Shown piece by piece: positions 23,849 to 31,978 of a stretch of DNA of 50,396 bases (position 1 is the first letter of the stretch; each line of letters opens with the position of its first letter). The stretch spans positions 1-50,396 of the forward strand of contig CAZCFQ010000001.1 in assembly GCA_964497955.1 (NCBI GenBank), given 5' to 3'. Under the pieces are notes generated by a model, which did no database searches, was not told the DNA's origin, and was given only the letters and a program-made list of their open reading frames with translations. Both the position numbers and the translations under genes were made by a program. The DNA comes from PWPR01 sp964497955. GTDB taxonomy: Bacteria > Bacillota > UBA994 > PWPR01.

Positions 23849-25223
23849 AGATATTTACCAGATGATCAAAGAAGCAGATAATAAAGGTATTTATCCAGAT
23901 TTTGATAATAAAGAATATCAAGATCTTTTAGAGAATTTAAGAAATTGGATAAGTGAAAATTTTAGAGAAGAATTGTTAACAATACTAGATAGTGAAAAAA
24001 CAAAAAATAGTCTTAAAGAGTTTATACATTTATATATTCAAGAAAGAGAAGGCTACTTATTCTTTAAAGATCAAAATGACTTAGTAAAAAAGTTATTCGA
24101 TGATTTAGTGGGCTTTGCATTTTTAGAAAAATATATATACAAAAAAGAGATTGAAGAGATTAATGGGAATGCATGGGATGATATTGAAGTTATAAGCAAT
24201 TCTAGTTGGTACAAAGTGAAGGATAAGTTTCACTCTGTTCAACATGCTCAAGATATTATTAAGAAGATGATGAGATTAGGTGGGGTGGTTTTAGATGAAA
24301 AGACACCCCTTGGTGATAGCTACATTTCTTCGGGCATTAGAATATCAGCTATGATCCCTCCAGTAATTGACGATGATACAGGGGTTGTGTTTTCTATAAG
24401 AAAACAAAAGGCTAAAGTTTTTACCAAAGAAGATTTTGTTAATTTAGGAACTTATTCAAAAGACCAGTTTGATTTTCTCAAAATGTGTATTAATCATAGA
24501 ATAAGTGTTGGAATTGCGGGGGGAACTTCATCGGGTAAAACCTCAGATATTTCTTCTTTGATAGCAAGCTTGAATAAGAATAAAAGAGTCTTTGTAATAG
24601 AAGATACTAGAGAAACATTTATAGATTCAAATCTAAAAGACAGAATTATCTATACTACGACAAGATATAGTGAGGATAAAAATAGAAAGATTAGTGCAAC
24701 TAAGTTGCTAAAAATGGCTTTAAGATATCACCCCGATGTGATAGTACCAGCAGAAATCAGGGATGAAGCAGCTCTAATGGCGATTGAAGCAGGTCGAACA
24801 GGACATTCAATATTAACAGGGCTACATGCCAATAGTTCAATTCAAGCATATGATAGAATTTTGAGCTTATGTATGATGTCAAAAACTAATATGAAAGAAT
24901 CACTATTAATGAAGTTGATAATTGCTGCTTTTCCAATAATGGTATATAAAGCACAGCTAGCTGATGGATCAAGGAAGGTAATGGAAGTATTTGAAGCCTA
25001 TAAATATGATGAAAAAAAATGCGAAGTCGTAGGAAAAATTATTTATAGATATCAAATTAATAAAATAATAAAGAATGATAATGGTAAAATCATCCAAATT
25101 AAAGGAAAGCATAAAAAAGTTAATAAAATAAGTAATAAATTAGCTAGAAATTTATACACTTATGGGTGTCCAAAAATAGTAATTGACAGATATGCTGAAG
25201 TAGGTTGGTCTCAAGATGAGTAA
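23841..25223 (+). CDS. cpaF: Tad/Flp pilus secretion ATPase CpaF (TadA)
   Basis: 460 aa. Hexameric secretion ATPase that powers pilin assembly. A helical N-terminal region (1-100) precedes the N1-type domain and the RecA-like core: Walker A AGGTSSGKT (227-235), Asp box FVIEDTRE (251-258), Walker B VIVPAEIRDEA (300-310) and His box GLHANSS (327-333). The N-terminal half diverges from typical CpaF. The ATG at 23841 overlaps the upstream gene by 8 bp; a GTG at 23832 is possible. Adjacent tadB and tadC supply the membrane platform. Confidence 0.9.
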   Translation: MSKDIYQMIKEADNKGIYPDFDNKEYQDLLENLRNWISENFREELLTILDSEKTKNSLKEFIHLYIQEREGYLFFKDQNDLVKKLFDDLVGFAFLEKYIYKKEIEEINGNAWDDIEVISNSSWYKVKDKFHSVQHAQDIIKKMMRLGGVVLDEKTPLGDSYISSGIRISAMIPPVIDDDTGVVFSIRKQKAKVFTKEDFVNLGTYSKDQFDFLKMCINHRISVGIAGGTSSGKTSDISSLIASLNKNKRVFVIEDTRETFIDSNLKDRIIYTTTRYSEDKNRKISATKLLKMALRYHPDVIVPAEIRDEAALMAIEAGRTGHSILTGLHANSSIQAYDRILSLCMMSKTNMKESLLMKLIIAAFPIMVYKAQLADGSRKVMEVFEAYKYDEKKCEVVGKIIYRYQINKIIKNDNGKIIQIKGKHKKVNKISNKLARNLYTYGCPKIVIDRYAEVGWSQDE

Positions 25224-26145
25224 GTACTTGTATTTAATATTTGTATTAATTAGTATTTCATTCTTAACTTTTACTAGATTTTCATTTAAAGAGTTGTATT
25301 CATTAATTAGACAAAAAAACTTAAGAGCTATTACATTAGCACTAGATCGCCTTTCTTATAAATATCCTAAAAAAGTAAATGGATTGTTAGATGAATTAGA
25401 TGAAATGTTGAGAATGAAAAATATAAATATGACTTCATCTGAATATATTCTAATAAATATAGTTTTATCAATATTGCTATCTTCTTTTGGATACTTATTA
25501 GAAAATCCGATGCTAATAATAGTAATTTTCTTTTCAGTTAATATTTTAGCATATCAAACTTTAAAGCATTCATATTATAAAGAAATTTGGAAAATTAATA
25601 AAGATTTGAATTTAACAATGTCACTTATAACAAATTCATATATGCAAAAAAACAACTTATTAAAGGCAATAAAATCTAATATATACAAGTTGCCAGAGAG
25701 CATTAAGGGGGTGTTTATGGACTTTCTGGTCCAAGTAGAAATGGTAAATCCAGATATTAAAAAGGGGGTATTTGAGCTTAGACGAGAATTTAAAAATATA
25801 TATTTTAAAAAGTGGTGTGATTTAATAATTCATTGTTTAGATGATAGAGACTATATAAAGGTGTTGCCTGCAGTAGTGAAAGAAATGGCAAATGAAAGAG
25901 AAAATCAAAACAAACTAAACTCAATAGTAAATGATGTTTATAAAGAGAACTTACAGCTATTGATCATTGCTGCAATAACTCCTTTAATTTTGAAATTGGT
26001 TTTTCCTGAAATGTTAGTTTATTTATTAGATACAGCAATAGGGAAGATAATAATTTCAATAAATTACTTAGTAATTACACTTTCTATTGGATCAATACTT
26101 ACAGTATATAAACCAAATAGTGTAAAAAAGGAGCTATATGAATAA
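25216..26145 (+). CDS. tadB: TadB-like type II secretion F-domain membrane protein
   Basis: 309 aa. N-terminal helix (4-20), a pair of helices (~74-115) and a C-terminal pair (~250-300) surround the cytoplasmic T2SF domain (~120-240, with LTMSLITNSYMQKNNLLKAI and VVKEMANERE). It would form the inner-membrane platform with TadC and CpaF. Overlaps cpaF by 8 bp and tadC by 8 bp. Assignment as TadB rather than TadC rests on gene order. Confidence 0.75.
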   Translation: MSKYLYLIFVLISISFLTFTRFSFKELYSLIRQKNLRAITLALDRLSYKYPKKVNGLLDELDEMLRMKNINMTSSEYILINIVLSILLSSFGYLLENPMLIIVIFFSVNILAYQTLKHSYYKEIWKINKDLNLTMSLITNSYMQKNNLLKAIKSNIYKLPESIKGVFMDFLVQVEMVNPDIKKGVFELRREFKNIYFKKWCDLIIHCLDDRDYIKVLPAVVKEMANERENQNKLNSIVNDVYKENLQLLIIAAITPLILKLVFPEMLVYLLDTAIGKIIISINYLVITLSIGSILTVYKPNSVKKELYE

Positions 26146-26992
26146 ATTTGAACTAATAAACTTGATTTTATTGTTTATTTCAATTTATACAGTGATAAAT
26201 GTTATTTTTGGAATATCTGATAAACGGGCTATTAAAATGGTAAAACTTTATGGAGAGAAAAGAAGAACACTCAAGGAGAAACTCAGAATACTAATTCTAA
26301 AATACATTAAAGTTCCACCATCATATTTTGAAAGACTTGAGCCCTTACTAAAAAAAACAGATATTAAAATGAACGCTAAAGAATTTTATGCAGACCAAAT
26401 TATACAAATAATATTTTGGGTAATCTTATTTATTCTATCTTTACTATTAAAATTAGAAATGATAGCAGTATTAATCATTATTACAGCAGTTGCAGATGTT
26501 TTAAATAGACAAGAAAAAATTATCAAAATGGCAGATAAGTATAAAGCAATGGTTTTGATAGAACTACCCCAGTTGATACAATATATAGTTTTATCAATCA
26601 ATACAGATCAAGACTTAATAAATATATTAAAAAAATATAGAAGAATATGTAAAGAACCGTTATTAAGCGGGATTGAAAGGCTTCTAGCTAATTTAGAAAC
26701 AGATAGTTTTGATAACGCTTTAAGTAAATTTGATAATTATTTTGAGATGGACTCAATAAGATCTTTAGTTTCGGGACTAACAAAGGTTGAACAAGGGATA
26801 GATCAAAAAACGTTCTTTTTCCTACTAGAAAAAGAAATAAGGAGTGAGATTAATAAGTATAAGATTAAAAAAATAAGAAAGAAACCAGCTAAGTACAAAA
26901 TTAATTCAATGTTAGTATTAGCTAGTTTTATTTTAATGATAGCGTATCCAGCATTTATGTATATATATAATCAGATTAAGTTATTTTATTAA
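26138..26992 (+). CDS. tadC: TadC-like type II secretion F-domain membrane protein
   Basis: 284 aa. Helices near 8-24, two in ~92-118 and one at ~262-280; the cytoplasmic segment contains LIELPQLIQYIVLSINTDQDLINILKKY and SLVSGLTKVEQGIDQ, typical of the T2SF fold. Slightly shorter than canonical TadC. It presumably pairs with the upstream TadB-like protein. The pilin gene follows after 45 nt with its own strong ribosome site. Confidence 0.75.
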   Translation: MNKFELINLILLFISIYTVINVIFGISDKRAIKMVKLYGEKRRTLKEKLRILILKYIKVPPSYFERLEPLLKKTDIKMNAKEFYADQIIQIIFWVILFILSLLLKLEMIAVLIIITAVADVLNRQEKIIKMADKYKAMVLIELPQLIQYIVLSINTDQDLINILKKYRRICKEPLLSGIERLLANLETDSFDNALSKFDNYFEMDSIRSLVSGLTKVEQGIDQKTFFFLLEKEIRSEINKYKIKKIRKKPAKYKINSMLVLASFILMIAYPAFMYIYNQIKLFY

Positions 26993-27037
26993 TCTATGTA
27001 AAAGTTATGAAACTCACCGAACAAAAAAGGAGGAAAA

Positions 27038-27244
27038 ATGAAAGAAATTAAAAATAAATTATTAAAACTACGAGTAAAATTCAATAATGAAGGAAGTGCA
27101 TTTGTTGATATAGCAGTAAAGATTGCAATAGGAGTAGTAGTTGGGTCATTAGTAATTAACGCTTTTAATGGTAGGGTAGAAGCAGTTGTCCAGGTGCTTT
27201 TTGATAAAATAGAAGAGCTGCTTACATTACCTACAACAACCTAA
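27038..27244 (+). CDS. small Flp-type pilin candidate
   Basis: 68 aa. A charged leader (1-19, MKEIKNKLLKLRVKFNNEG) is followed by SAFVD and one hydrophobic helix (20-43, IAIGVVVGSLVINAF) and a short C-terminal tail. This is the layout of Flp prepilins and of small DUF6133-like proteins: cleavage after Gly19 would leave an acidic residue at +5 (Asp24 instead of the usual Glu). Its position after cpaF-tadB-tadC and its strong ribosome site (AAGGAGG, 27027-27033) suit the major subunit. No prepilin peptidase gene is visible in the window. Confidence 0.7.
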   Translation: MKEIKNKLLKLRVKFNNEGSAFVDIAVKIAIGVVVGSLVINAFNGRVEAVVQVLFDKIEELLTLPTTT

Positions 27245-27252
27245 TATTTACA

Positions 27253-27663
27253 ATGAATATTAATGACCTTGTAAAAATTATAATCATTTTATCATTGATA
27301 TTTACATTCATATATTTACCACTTCCTTTTATAAAGTATTTAAAAATAACACACATGGGAGAGGTATTAGTAGATAATATTCAAAGAGAAGGAGCAATAA
27401 CTGAAGAAATAAGACAACTCAGTGACACTTTAGCTAGTAAATATAATATAAGTCCTACAGTTGAATACGAAGGTAACTTTATAGATGTTAATGGAGAGGA
27501 TAGAATCCAATTGAAAGAAAGGTTTAATATTGTTATTAACGAAAAAGTAAAAGTCTTTTCTTTTTTACCTAATCTGTCAGATAAGTTGACATATTACATC
27601 AATTTAAGTAAAAAAATTGTAGGGGTAAGTCATTTCTACTGGAGAGAAGATGAATTGCAATGA
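27253..27663 (+). CDS. pilus-operon membrane protein, DUF4320-like pseudopilin
   Basis: 136 aa. One N-terminal membrane helix (~7-27) and an extracellular alpha/beta domain (ITEEIRQLSDTLASKYNI, then VEYEGNFIDVNGEDRIQLKERFNIVI), resembling DUF4320 proteins seen next to Flp pilus genes in Clostridia. There is no ribosome site at the ATG, which lies 8 nt after the pilin stop, so it may be translated by coupling at a lower level, as expected for a minor component. It overlaps the next gene by 4 bp (ATGA). Confidence 0.6.
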   Translation: MNINDLVKIIIILSLIFTFIYLPLPFIKYLKITHMGEVLVDNIQREGAITEEIRQLSDTLASKYNISPTVEYEGNFIDVNGEDRIQLKERFNIVINEKVKVFSFLPNLSDKLTYYINLSKKIVGVSHFYWREDELQ

Positions 27664-28082
27664 ATGAAAGTGGATTTGCTAGCATTACCTTTATAGCTGT
27701 ATTTTTACTTATTTTAACCTTCACTCTTGAAATATATTTCATCTACGAAGCTTATAGAGCGGTTAAAGTTGATATTGACCAAGTTCTCCATATTGCATTA
27801 AATGATAGCTTTAATAAAGAATTAAGGGAGGGCATTTCTACTATTAACACTAGTGAAGCATTGACTTTAATTGATCAAAACATTCAAAGCATAACTGAAA
27901 GTAAAAGCTACAAGGATTATGTTGAAGTAAATTTTACTCAAAAAAATATTTATTCAAACCCTGCTTCTATTAGTTGTGAAGGAAATCTAGAGATATTACC
28001 ATTTTTTACAAAGGGATTTGGTATAGAGAACTTAAGTATAAAGCTACCATTTCGTTCTTCAGCATTTGTTCAAATTAAATAG
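27660..28082 (+). CDS. TadE-like minor pseudopilin
   Basis: 140 aa. A very short leader (MNESG) precedes a hydrophobic helix (FASITFIAVFLLILTFTLE, 6-24) and a ~115-residue extracellular domain without catalytic motifs. TadE/TadF-like pseudopilins have this form: cleavage after Gly5, then a helix with an acidic residue (here Glu24 late in the helix rather than at +5). Last gene of the pilus operon; a terminator follows immediately. Confidence 0.6.
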   Translation: MNESGFASITFIAVFLLILTFTLEIYFIYEAYRAVKVDIDQVLHIALNDSFNKELREGISTINTSEALTLIDQNIQSITESKSYKDYVEVNFTQKNIYSNPASISCEGNLEILPFFTKGFGIENLSIKLPFRSSAFVQIK

Positions 28083-28085
28083 ATT

Positions 28086-28122
28086 AAAAAAACACAGGAG
28101 GATGTATTCCTCCTTTGTTTTT
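28086..28122 (+). terminator. terminator of the pilus operon
   Basis: AGGAGGA (28096-28102) pairs with TCCTCCT (28108-28114); the stem is extended by ACA/TGT-type and A/T pairs and ends in TTTTT. The loop is 5 nt. The next gene's ribosome site lies just behind it, so read-through may set that gene's level. Confidence 0.75.
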
Positions 28123-28137
28123 AAAGAGGAGAGAAAA

Positions 28138-28768
28138 TTGAAACAAATAAAAGTATTCTTACTAGTAATATTAATTATAATTTTGCAGATAAATATTAGT
28201 TTAGCAAATGATAATAACAGACCACTTTTACAATTAAATTTTGATAATATAGGTATTGAAAATCAAGTAGACATTTATCTAGTTGCAGACAAATCAGTTG
28301 ATAGTACTATTTTAGAGACAATAAAGTCAGATTTAGATATGCTTAATAATGAAATAAGACTTATAGGGTTAGATTCTAAACTATATCTTTGGGATCTTAA
28401 TGATAAAGAATTAACTAAAACTGTAAGTACTGATAGAAATACAGGCAAAACTTATCCACCATCAACAATTGAGTATAGTGTAGATGGATACAATGGAATA
28501 TTAAATAGAGTTAATGTAGAAAACGATAGCTATAAGGAAGATAGGGGCGATTATGTAACTTTTACAGAAAGTAAGACAGTAACAGATACTTTAACTACAT
28601 ATGCTCAAACATATTATGATGAGTATGGAAATGTTATCTTTAGACACAGCCCATCAAACCCAACTATAGAGTATAGTAAAGATGGATTTGAAGGAACATT
28701 AACAAAGCATAATGTTATTTTATTAGATACGACTTATGAGTATTATCCAAATGGGACTATAAGAGCTA
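28138..28768 (+). CDS. secreted repeat protein, 5' part (runs into assembly gap)
   Basis: 210 codons are visible before the N-run. The start is most likely TTG 28138, with AAAGAGGAG upstream, giving a signal peptide (KQIKVFLLVILIIILQINISLA). An upstream extension to 28066 would add a basic stretch that crosses the terminator. After the leader, VDIYLVADKSVDSTILETI faintly recalls a von Willebrand A strand with an incomplete metal site. Two similar repeats follow, PPSTIEYSVDGYNGIL and NPTIEYSKDGFEGTL, 66 residues apart. Probably the same gene as 28869-29810, but the frame across the gap cannot be known. Lying next to the pilus genes, it may be a pilus-tip or surface protein (inference). Confidence 0.65.
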
Positions 28769-28868
28769 NNNNNNNNNNNNNNNNNNNNNNNNNNNNNNNN
28801 NNNNNNNNNNNNNNNNNNNNNNNNNNNNNNNNNNNNNNNNNNNNNNNNNNNNNNNNNNNNNNNNNNNN
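28769..28868. other. assembly gap (100 N)
   Basis: Exactly 100 undetermined bases, a conventional placeholder for a gap of unknown length. It falls inside a repeat-bearing gene; any translation through it is meaningless. Confidence 0.98.
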
Positions 28869-29810
28869 TACAATTATAATGAGAGTGAAGGATTATATAC
28901 ACTTAGTTTTATTGATAAAAGCTTTGATCCTGATTATCAGTATAGTCGTAGTGATAAAGGTATAACAGATAAGAAAATTAAGTACGAGGCCGATGGTACA
29001 ACAAAATATTCTTTTCCAGAAGAATTGCCTTATGGAGACTATCAATTTGAATATTATGTCAAGGATTTAGATGGTGCATGGAGTGACCCATTTTCAATTA
29101 ATTTGACACTAGATGAAAATCCAAAAGTTCTGACCAGATATGAAGTATATTATAAATGCAATGAAGAGGTGCTTTTTACTGAAACTGACGAGATTGTTTT
29201 AGATTATGGAGAGAGTAATACAAAGACATTTTACGCGAAAGATTTTTCTCCTGCGTACCAATTAATAAGTGAAAGTTCTGTAACCAAAACTGTAAATAGT
29301 ATTAATCAGGTAGAAAAAATATATTTTCAATATGAGATAAACGAAATAAGTCCTCAAATAGATATTGAGATTGCATCAAATAAAATGAGAGATGATGGAT
29401 CAATAGCTGCTGGTTATGGTTTTGAAGTAAAAGCTATGCTCAATAACTTTGATACTGATGGGATTGATATTAAAACAAAATGGTTAAAAGAAGAGCCATA
29501 TGAGTGGATTCATGAAAGTATTTATACGATTAATAACTATTATAAAATGCAAAGACAGTCTGGTAATGTATATATTTTAGAACCAAATCCAGACAGTAGC
29601 TCAGGGTTAAAACAAATTTTTATCCCTGTTGAGCTAAGTGATGGGTTATACAGTGGTTTAGTAATCGTTAATAATATTAAAAAGCCCATATATGAAATAG
29701 ATACTAATGGTCAACTTGTCCATATTAGAGATGATTATATTAGTATACAAACTCCATTCAGTGTTAAAGTTAGAGGCACAATGTATGAAGATTTTAATAT
29801 AGTAAACTAA
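28869..29810 (+). CDS. secreted repeat protein, 3' part (after assembly gap)
   Basis: The frame is open from the first base after the gap (YNYNESEGLYTLSF) for 313 codons, so an internal start at 29025 is not needed. It holds a motif reminiscent of the repeats before the gap (KKIKYEADGTTKYSF) and a PKD/Ig-like segment (PYGDYQFEYYVKDLDGAWSD, then INLTLDENP). The rest is a beta-rich region without recognised motifs. No C-terminal LPXTG, membrane helix or wall-binding repeat is seen, so it should be released or non-covalently held. Function unknown. Confidence 0.65.
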   Translation, partial: YNYNESEGLYTLSFIDKSFDPDYQYSRSDKGITDKKIKYEADGTTKYSFPEELPYGDYQFEYYVKDLDGAWSDPFSINLTLDENPKVLTRYEVYYKCNEEVLFTETDEIVLDYGESNTKTFYAKDFSPAYQLISESSVTKTVNSINQVEKIYFQYEINEISPQIDIEIASNKMRDDGSIAAGYGFEVKAMLNNFDTDGIDIKTKWLKEEPYEWIHESIYTINNYYKMQRQSGNVYILEPNPDSSSGLKQIFIPVELSDGLYSGLVIVNNIKKPIYEIDTNGQLVHIRDDYISIQTPFSVKVRGTMYEDFNIVN

Positions 29811-29876
29811 ATACAGCTATTAATAATCCTATCAATTATGATACACTATAAATAACTTTTAGGAGAAGGTGAGACA

Positions 29877-30935
29877 ATGTATAAAGGGGTTATTAATAGA
29901 TACAAAGAATTTCTACCAGTCAATGATAAAACGAGAATAATTACATTGAATGAGGGAAATACACCACTTATTTATGCTGAAAATTTAAGTAAAGAGTTAG
30001 GGATAAGACTATTTTTTAAGTATGAGGGTTTGAATCCCACTGCATCTTTTAAAGATAGAGGAATGACATTGGCAGTGACTAAAGCTGTTGAGAATGAAGC
30101 AAAAGCAGTAATCTGTGCATCAACTGGAAATACTTCAGCTTCGGCAGCAGCGTATGCGGCAAGAGCTGGTATAAAGTGTTTTGTTATGTTACCTGACGGG
30201 AAGGTAGCTCAAGGTAAATTGGCACAAGCCTTAGCTTATGGAGCAGAAGTAGTTTCAATTGATGATAATTTTGATAGGGCACTAGAACTAGTTAAAGCAT
30301 GTTCAGAAGAGTTTAATATGACTATAGTCAACTCTGTTAATCCCTATAGAATAGAGTGCCAAAAAACGGGAGCTTTTGAAATATGTGATGATTTAGAAGC
30401 TGCACCAGATTATTTATTCATACCAGTAGGAAATGCAGGTAACATTACTGCTTACTGGAAAGGATTTAAGGAATATTATGCCAATAATAAAATAAATAGT
30501 TTGCCAAAAATGATTGGATGGCAAGCCCAAGGAGCTTCTCCAATAGTACAAGGCAAAATTGTAAAAAATCCTGAAACGATTGCGACAGCTATTAGAATAG
30601 GCAATCCAGTTAGCTGGCAAAAAGCAATAGCAGCAAGAGATGAATCTAATGGACTAATAGATTCAGTATCAGATAAAGAGATACACAAGGCTTATGTTAA
30701 ACTAGCAACTACCGAAGGTATTTTTGCTGAAGCAGGCTCATGTGCTGGGTTTGCAGGAGTTTTAAAAGCTGTTAGAAACAATATAATCAAAAAAAATTCG
30801 ACTGTTGTCTCAATTCTTACTGGGCATGGTCTTAAAGATCCTCAAATGGCAATAAATTTAAATGTAGATATACACAAAGTTATTGCTGATGAAAATGATG
30901 TTTTTGATCTTATGGAAAAGTTGATAAAAAAATGA
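29877..30935 (+). CDS. thrC: threonine synthase
   Basis: 352 aa, the short PLP fold-type II form common in Gram-positives. It converts O-phosphohomoserine to threonine. PLP lysine K59 lies in NPTASFKDRGMT; CASTGNTSASAAAYAARAG is the phosphate/substrate loop and VPVGNAGNITAYWKGFKEY the cofactor-phosphate loop. Ribosome site GGAGAAGGTGAG precedes the ATG. Overlaps thrB by 4 bp. Homoserine dehydrogenase and aspartokinase are not in the window. Confidence 0.95.
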   Translation: MYKGVINRYKEFLPVNDKTRIITLNEGNTPLIYAENLSKELGIRLFFKYEGLNPTASFKDRGMTLAVTKAVENEAKAVICASTGNTSASAAAYAARAGIKCFVMLPDGKVAQGKLAQALAYGAEVVSIDDNFDRALELVKACSEEFNMTIVNSVNPYRIECQKTGAFEICDDLEAAPDYLFIPVGNAGNITAYWKGFKEYYANNKINSLPKMIGWQAQGASPIVQGKIVKNPETIATAIRIGNPVSWQKAIAARDESNGLIDSVSDKEIHKAYVKLATTEGIFAEAGSCAGFAGVLKAVRNNIIKKNSTVVSILTGHGLKDPQMAINLNVDIHKVIADENDVFDLMEKLIKK

Positions 30936-31840
30936 AAATAAAAGTACCTGCTACTTCTGCTAACTTAGGGCCTGGCTATGATTGCTTAGCTATAGCTTTA
31001 GATTTATGGATAGAAGTAGATGTGGATTTTAATTACTCAGGTATTTATGTAAAAACAATAGGAGAAGGAGAACAATATCTTCCTACTGATTACAGAAATT
31101 ACTTTATTAGAATGATAAATTTATTTCTAAAAAAATGGGGTAAGCCACCAGTTGAAAATATTTTCTTAAAAGTCAATAACAATATTCCTCTAGCAAGGGG
31201 CTTGGGAAGTAGTGCAGCAGTAACTGTTGCAAGTCTTAAAATAGCCTCAGAACTAGCAAGCATAAGGGTTAGTTCTGATAATAGTATTGATTTGATAGCT
31301 GACTTAGAAGGGCATGCAGACAATGGAGCTGCTGCATATTATGGAGGATTAGTATTAACAGGTTTTAAAGAAAAAGGAAAATTCAAAGCAGTTGAGATCC
31401 CCCTAGCAAAAGATCTACCAAAAGCTTTAGTGGCGATACCAAATTATAGAGTTAGGACAAAAAGTGCTAGAAAAGTTTTACCAAATAGAATATCAATGTA
31501 TGACTTTGTTTATAATAACTCTAGGACAGCATTAACTGTTCATGCTTGGTCAAGTGGTGATTTTGATTTATTAAAAATAGCTATGGAAGATAGAGTTCAT
31601 CAATATTATAGAATGAAACTTGTGCCAGGAGGTAACCAATTGTTTAAAGCAGCCAGCTATTGCAATGGTGTTTATGGAGCTGCTCTTAGTGGGAGTGGTT
31701 CTACCATAATTGCTTTTGGAAAAAAAGAGGGATTAATGAATCTAGCTATTGACTGGCAAGATATTTGGAAAAGAAAATCAATCAAAGGAACTATGAGTTT
31801 ACTAGATGTATCAAGAAGTGGTGTTATAGTCAGTTCTTAA
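30932..31840 (+). CDS. thrB: homoserine kinase (GHMP family)
   Basis: 302 aa. It phosphorylates homoserine to supply ThrC. GHMP motifs: VPATSANLGPGYDCLAIAL at the N-terminus, the ATP loop PLARGLGSSAAVTVASL, and the C-terminal GAALSGSGSTIIAF. Coupled to thrC through an ATGA overlap. A hairpin terminator (31909-31934) follows after ~70 nt. Confidence 0.95.
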   Translation: MKIKVPATSANLGPGYDCLAIALDLWIEVDVDFNYSGIYVKTIGEGEQYLPTDYRNYFIRMINLFLKKWGKPPVENIFLKVNNNIPLARGLGSSAAVTVASLKIASELASIRVSSDNSIDLIADLEGHADNGAAAYYGGLVLTGFKEKGKFKAVEIPLAKDLPKALVAIPNYRVRTKSARKVLPNRISMYDFVYNNSRTALTVHAWSSGDFDLLKIAMEDRVHQYYRMKLVPGGNQLFKAASYCNGVYGAALSGSGSTIIAFGKKEGLMNLAIDWQDIWKRKSIKGTMSLLDVSRSGVIVSS

Positions 31841-31908
31841 GGTGAAACCACAACATATAGTAGTTGGCTAGTTAAAAATACACAATATATGCAAATTTAA
31901 TGCTTATT

Positions 31909-31934
31909 AAGCTATCCAATATGGATAGCTTTTG
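31909..31934 (+). terminator. terminator after thrCB
   Basis: AAGCTATCC (31909-31917) pairs with GGATAGCTT (31923-31931) around a 5-nt loop, followed by TT and partly overlapping the next promoter. Confidence 0.75.
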
Positions 31935-31941
31935 CTATAAT
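31933..31941 (+). promoter_or_regulatory. extended -10 promoter element of nrdJ
   Basis: TGC-TATAAT (31933-31941) with the TGn extension; no good -35 is present, and its expected position falls inside the thrCB terminator stem. Confidence 0.45.
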
Positions 31942-31978
31942 ATAAACCTAAGATAAGAAGATTAGGGGGATGTGTAAG

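Noticed and set aside
28066..28137. Upstream extension of the secreted repeat protein
   Set aside because: It would put a basic stretch before the signal peptide and translate through the pilus-operon terminator; TTG 28138 has a proper ribosome site.
28769..28868. Coding continuity across the N-run
   Set aside because: The placeholder length is conventional, so neither frame nor residue count across it means anything.
29811..29876. Threonine T-box or attenuator before thrC
   Set aside because: Only 66 nt with no T-box sequence, leader peptide rich in Thr/Ile codons, or terminator hairpin.
31841..31978. Cobalamin riboswitch before the B12-dependent nrdJ
   Set aside because: The gap is too short and holds only a terminator and a promoter element; none of the conserved cobalamin-riboswitch boxes is present.
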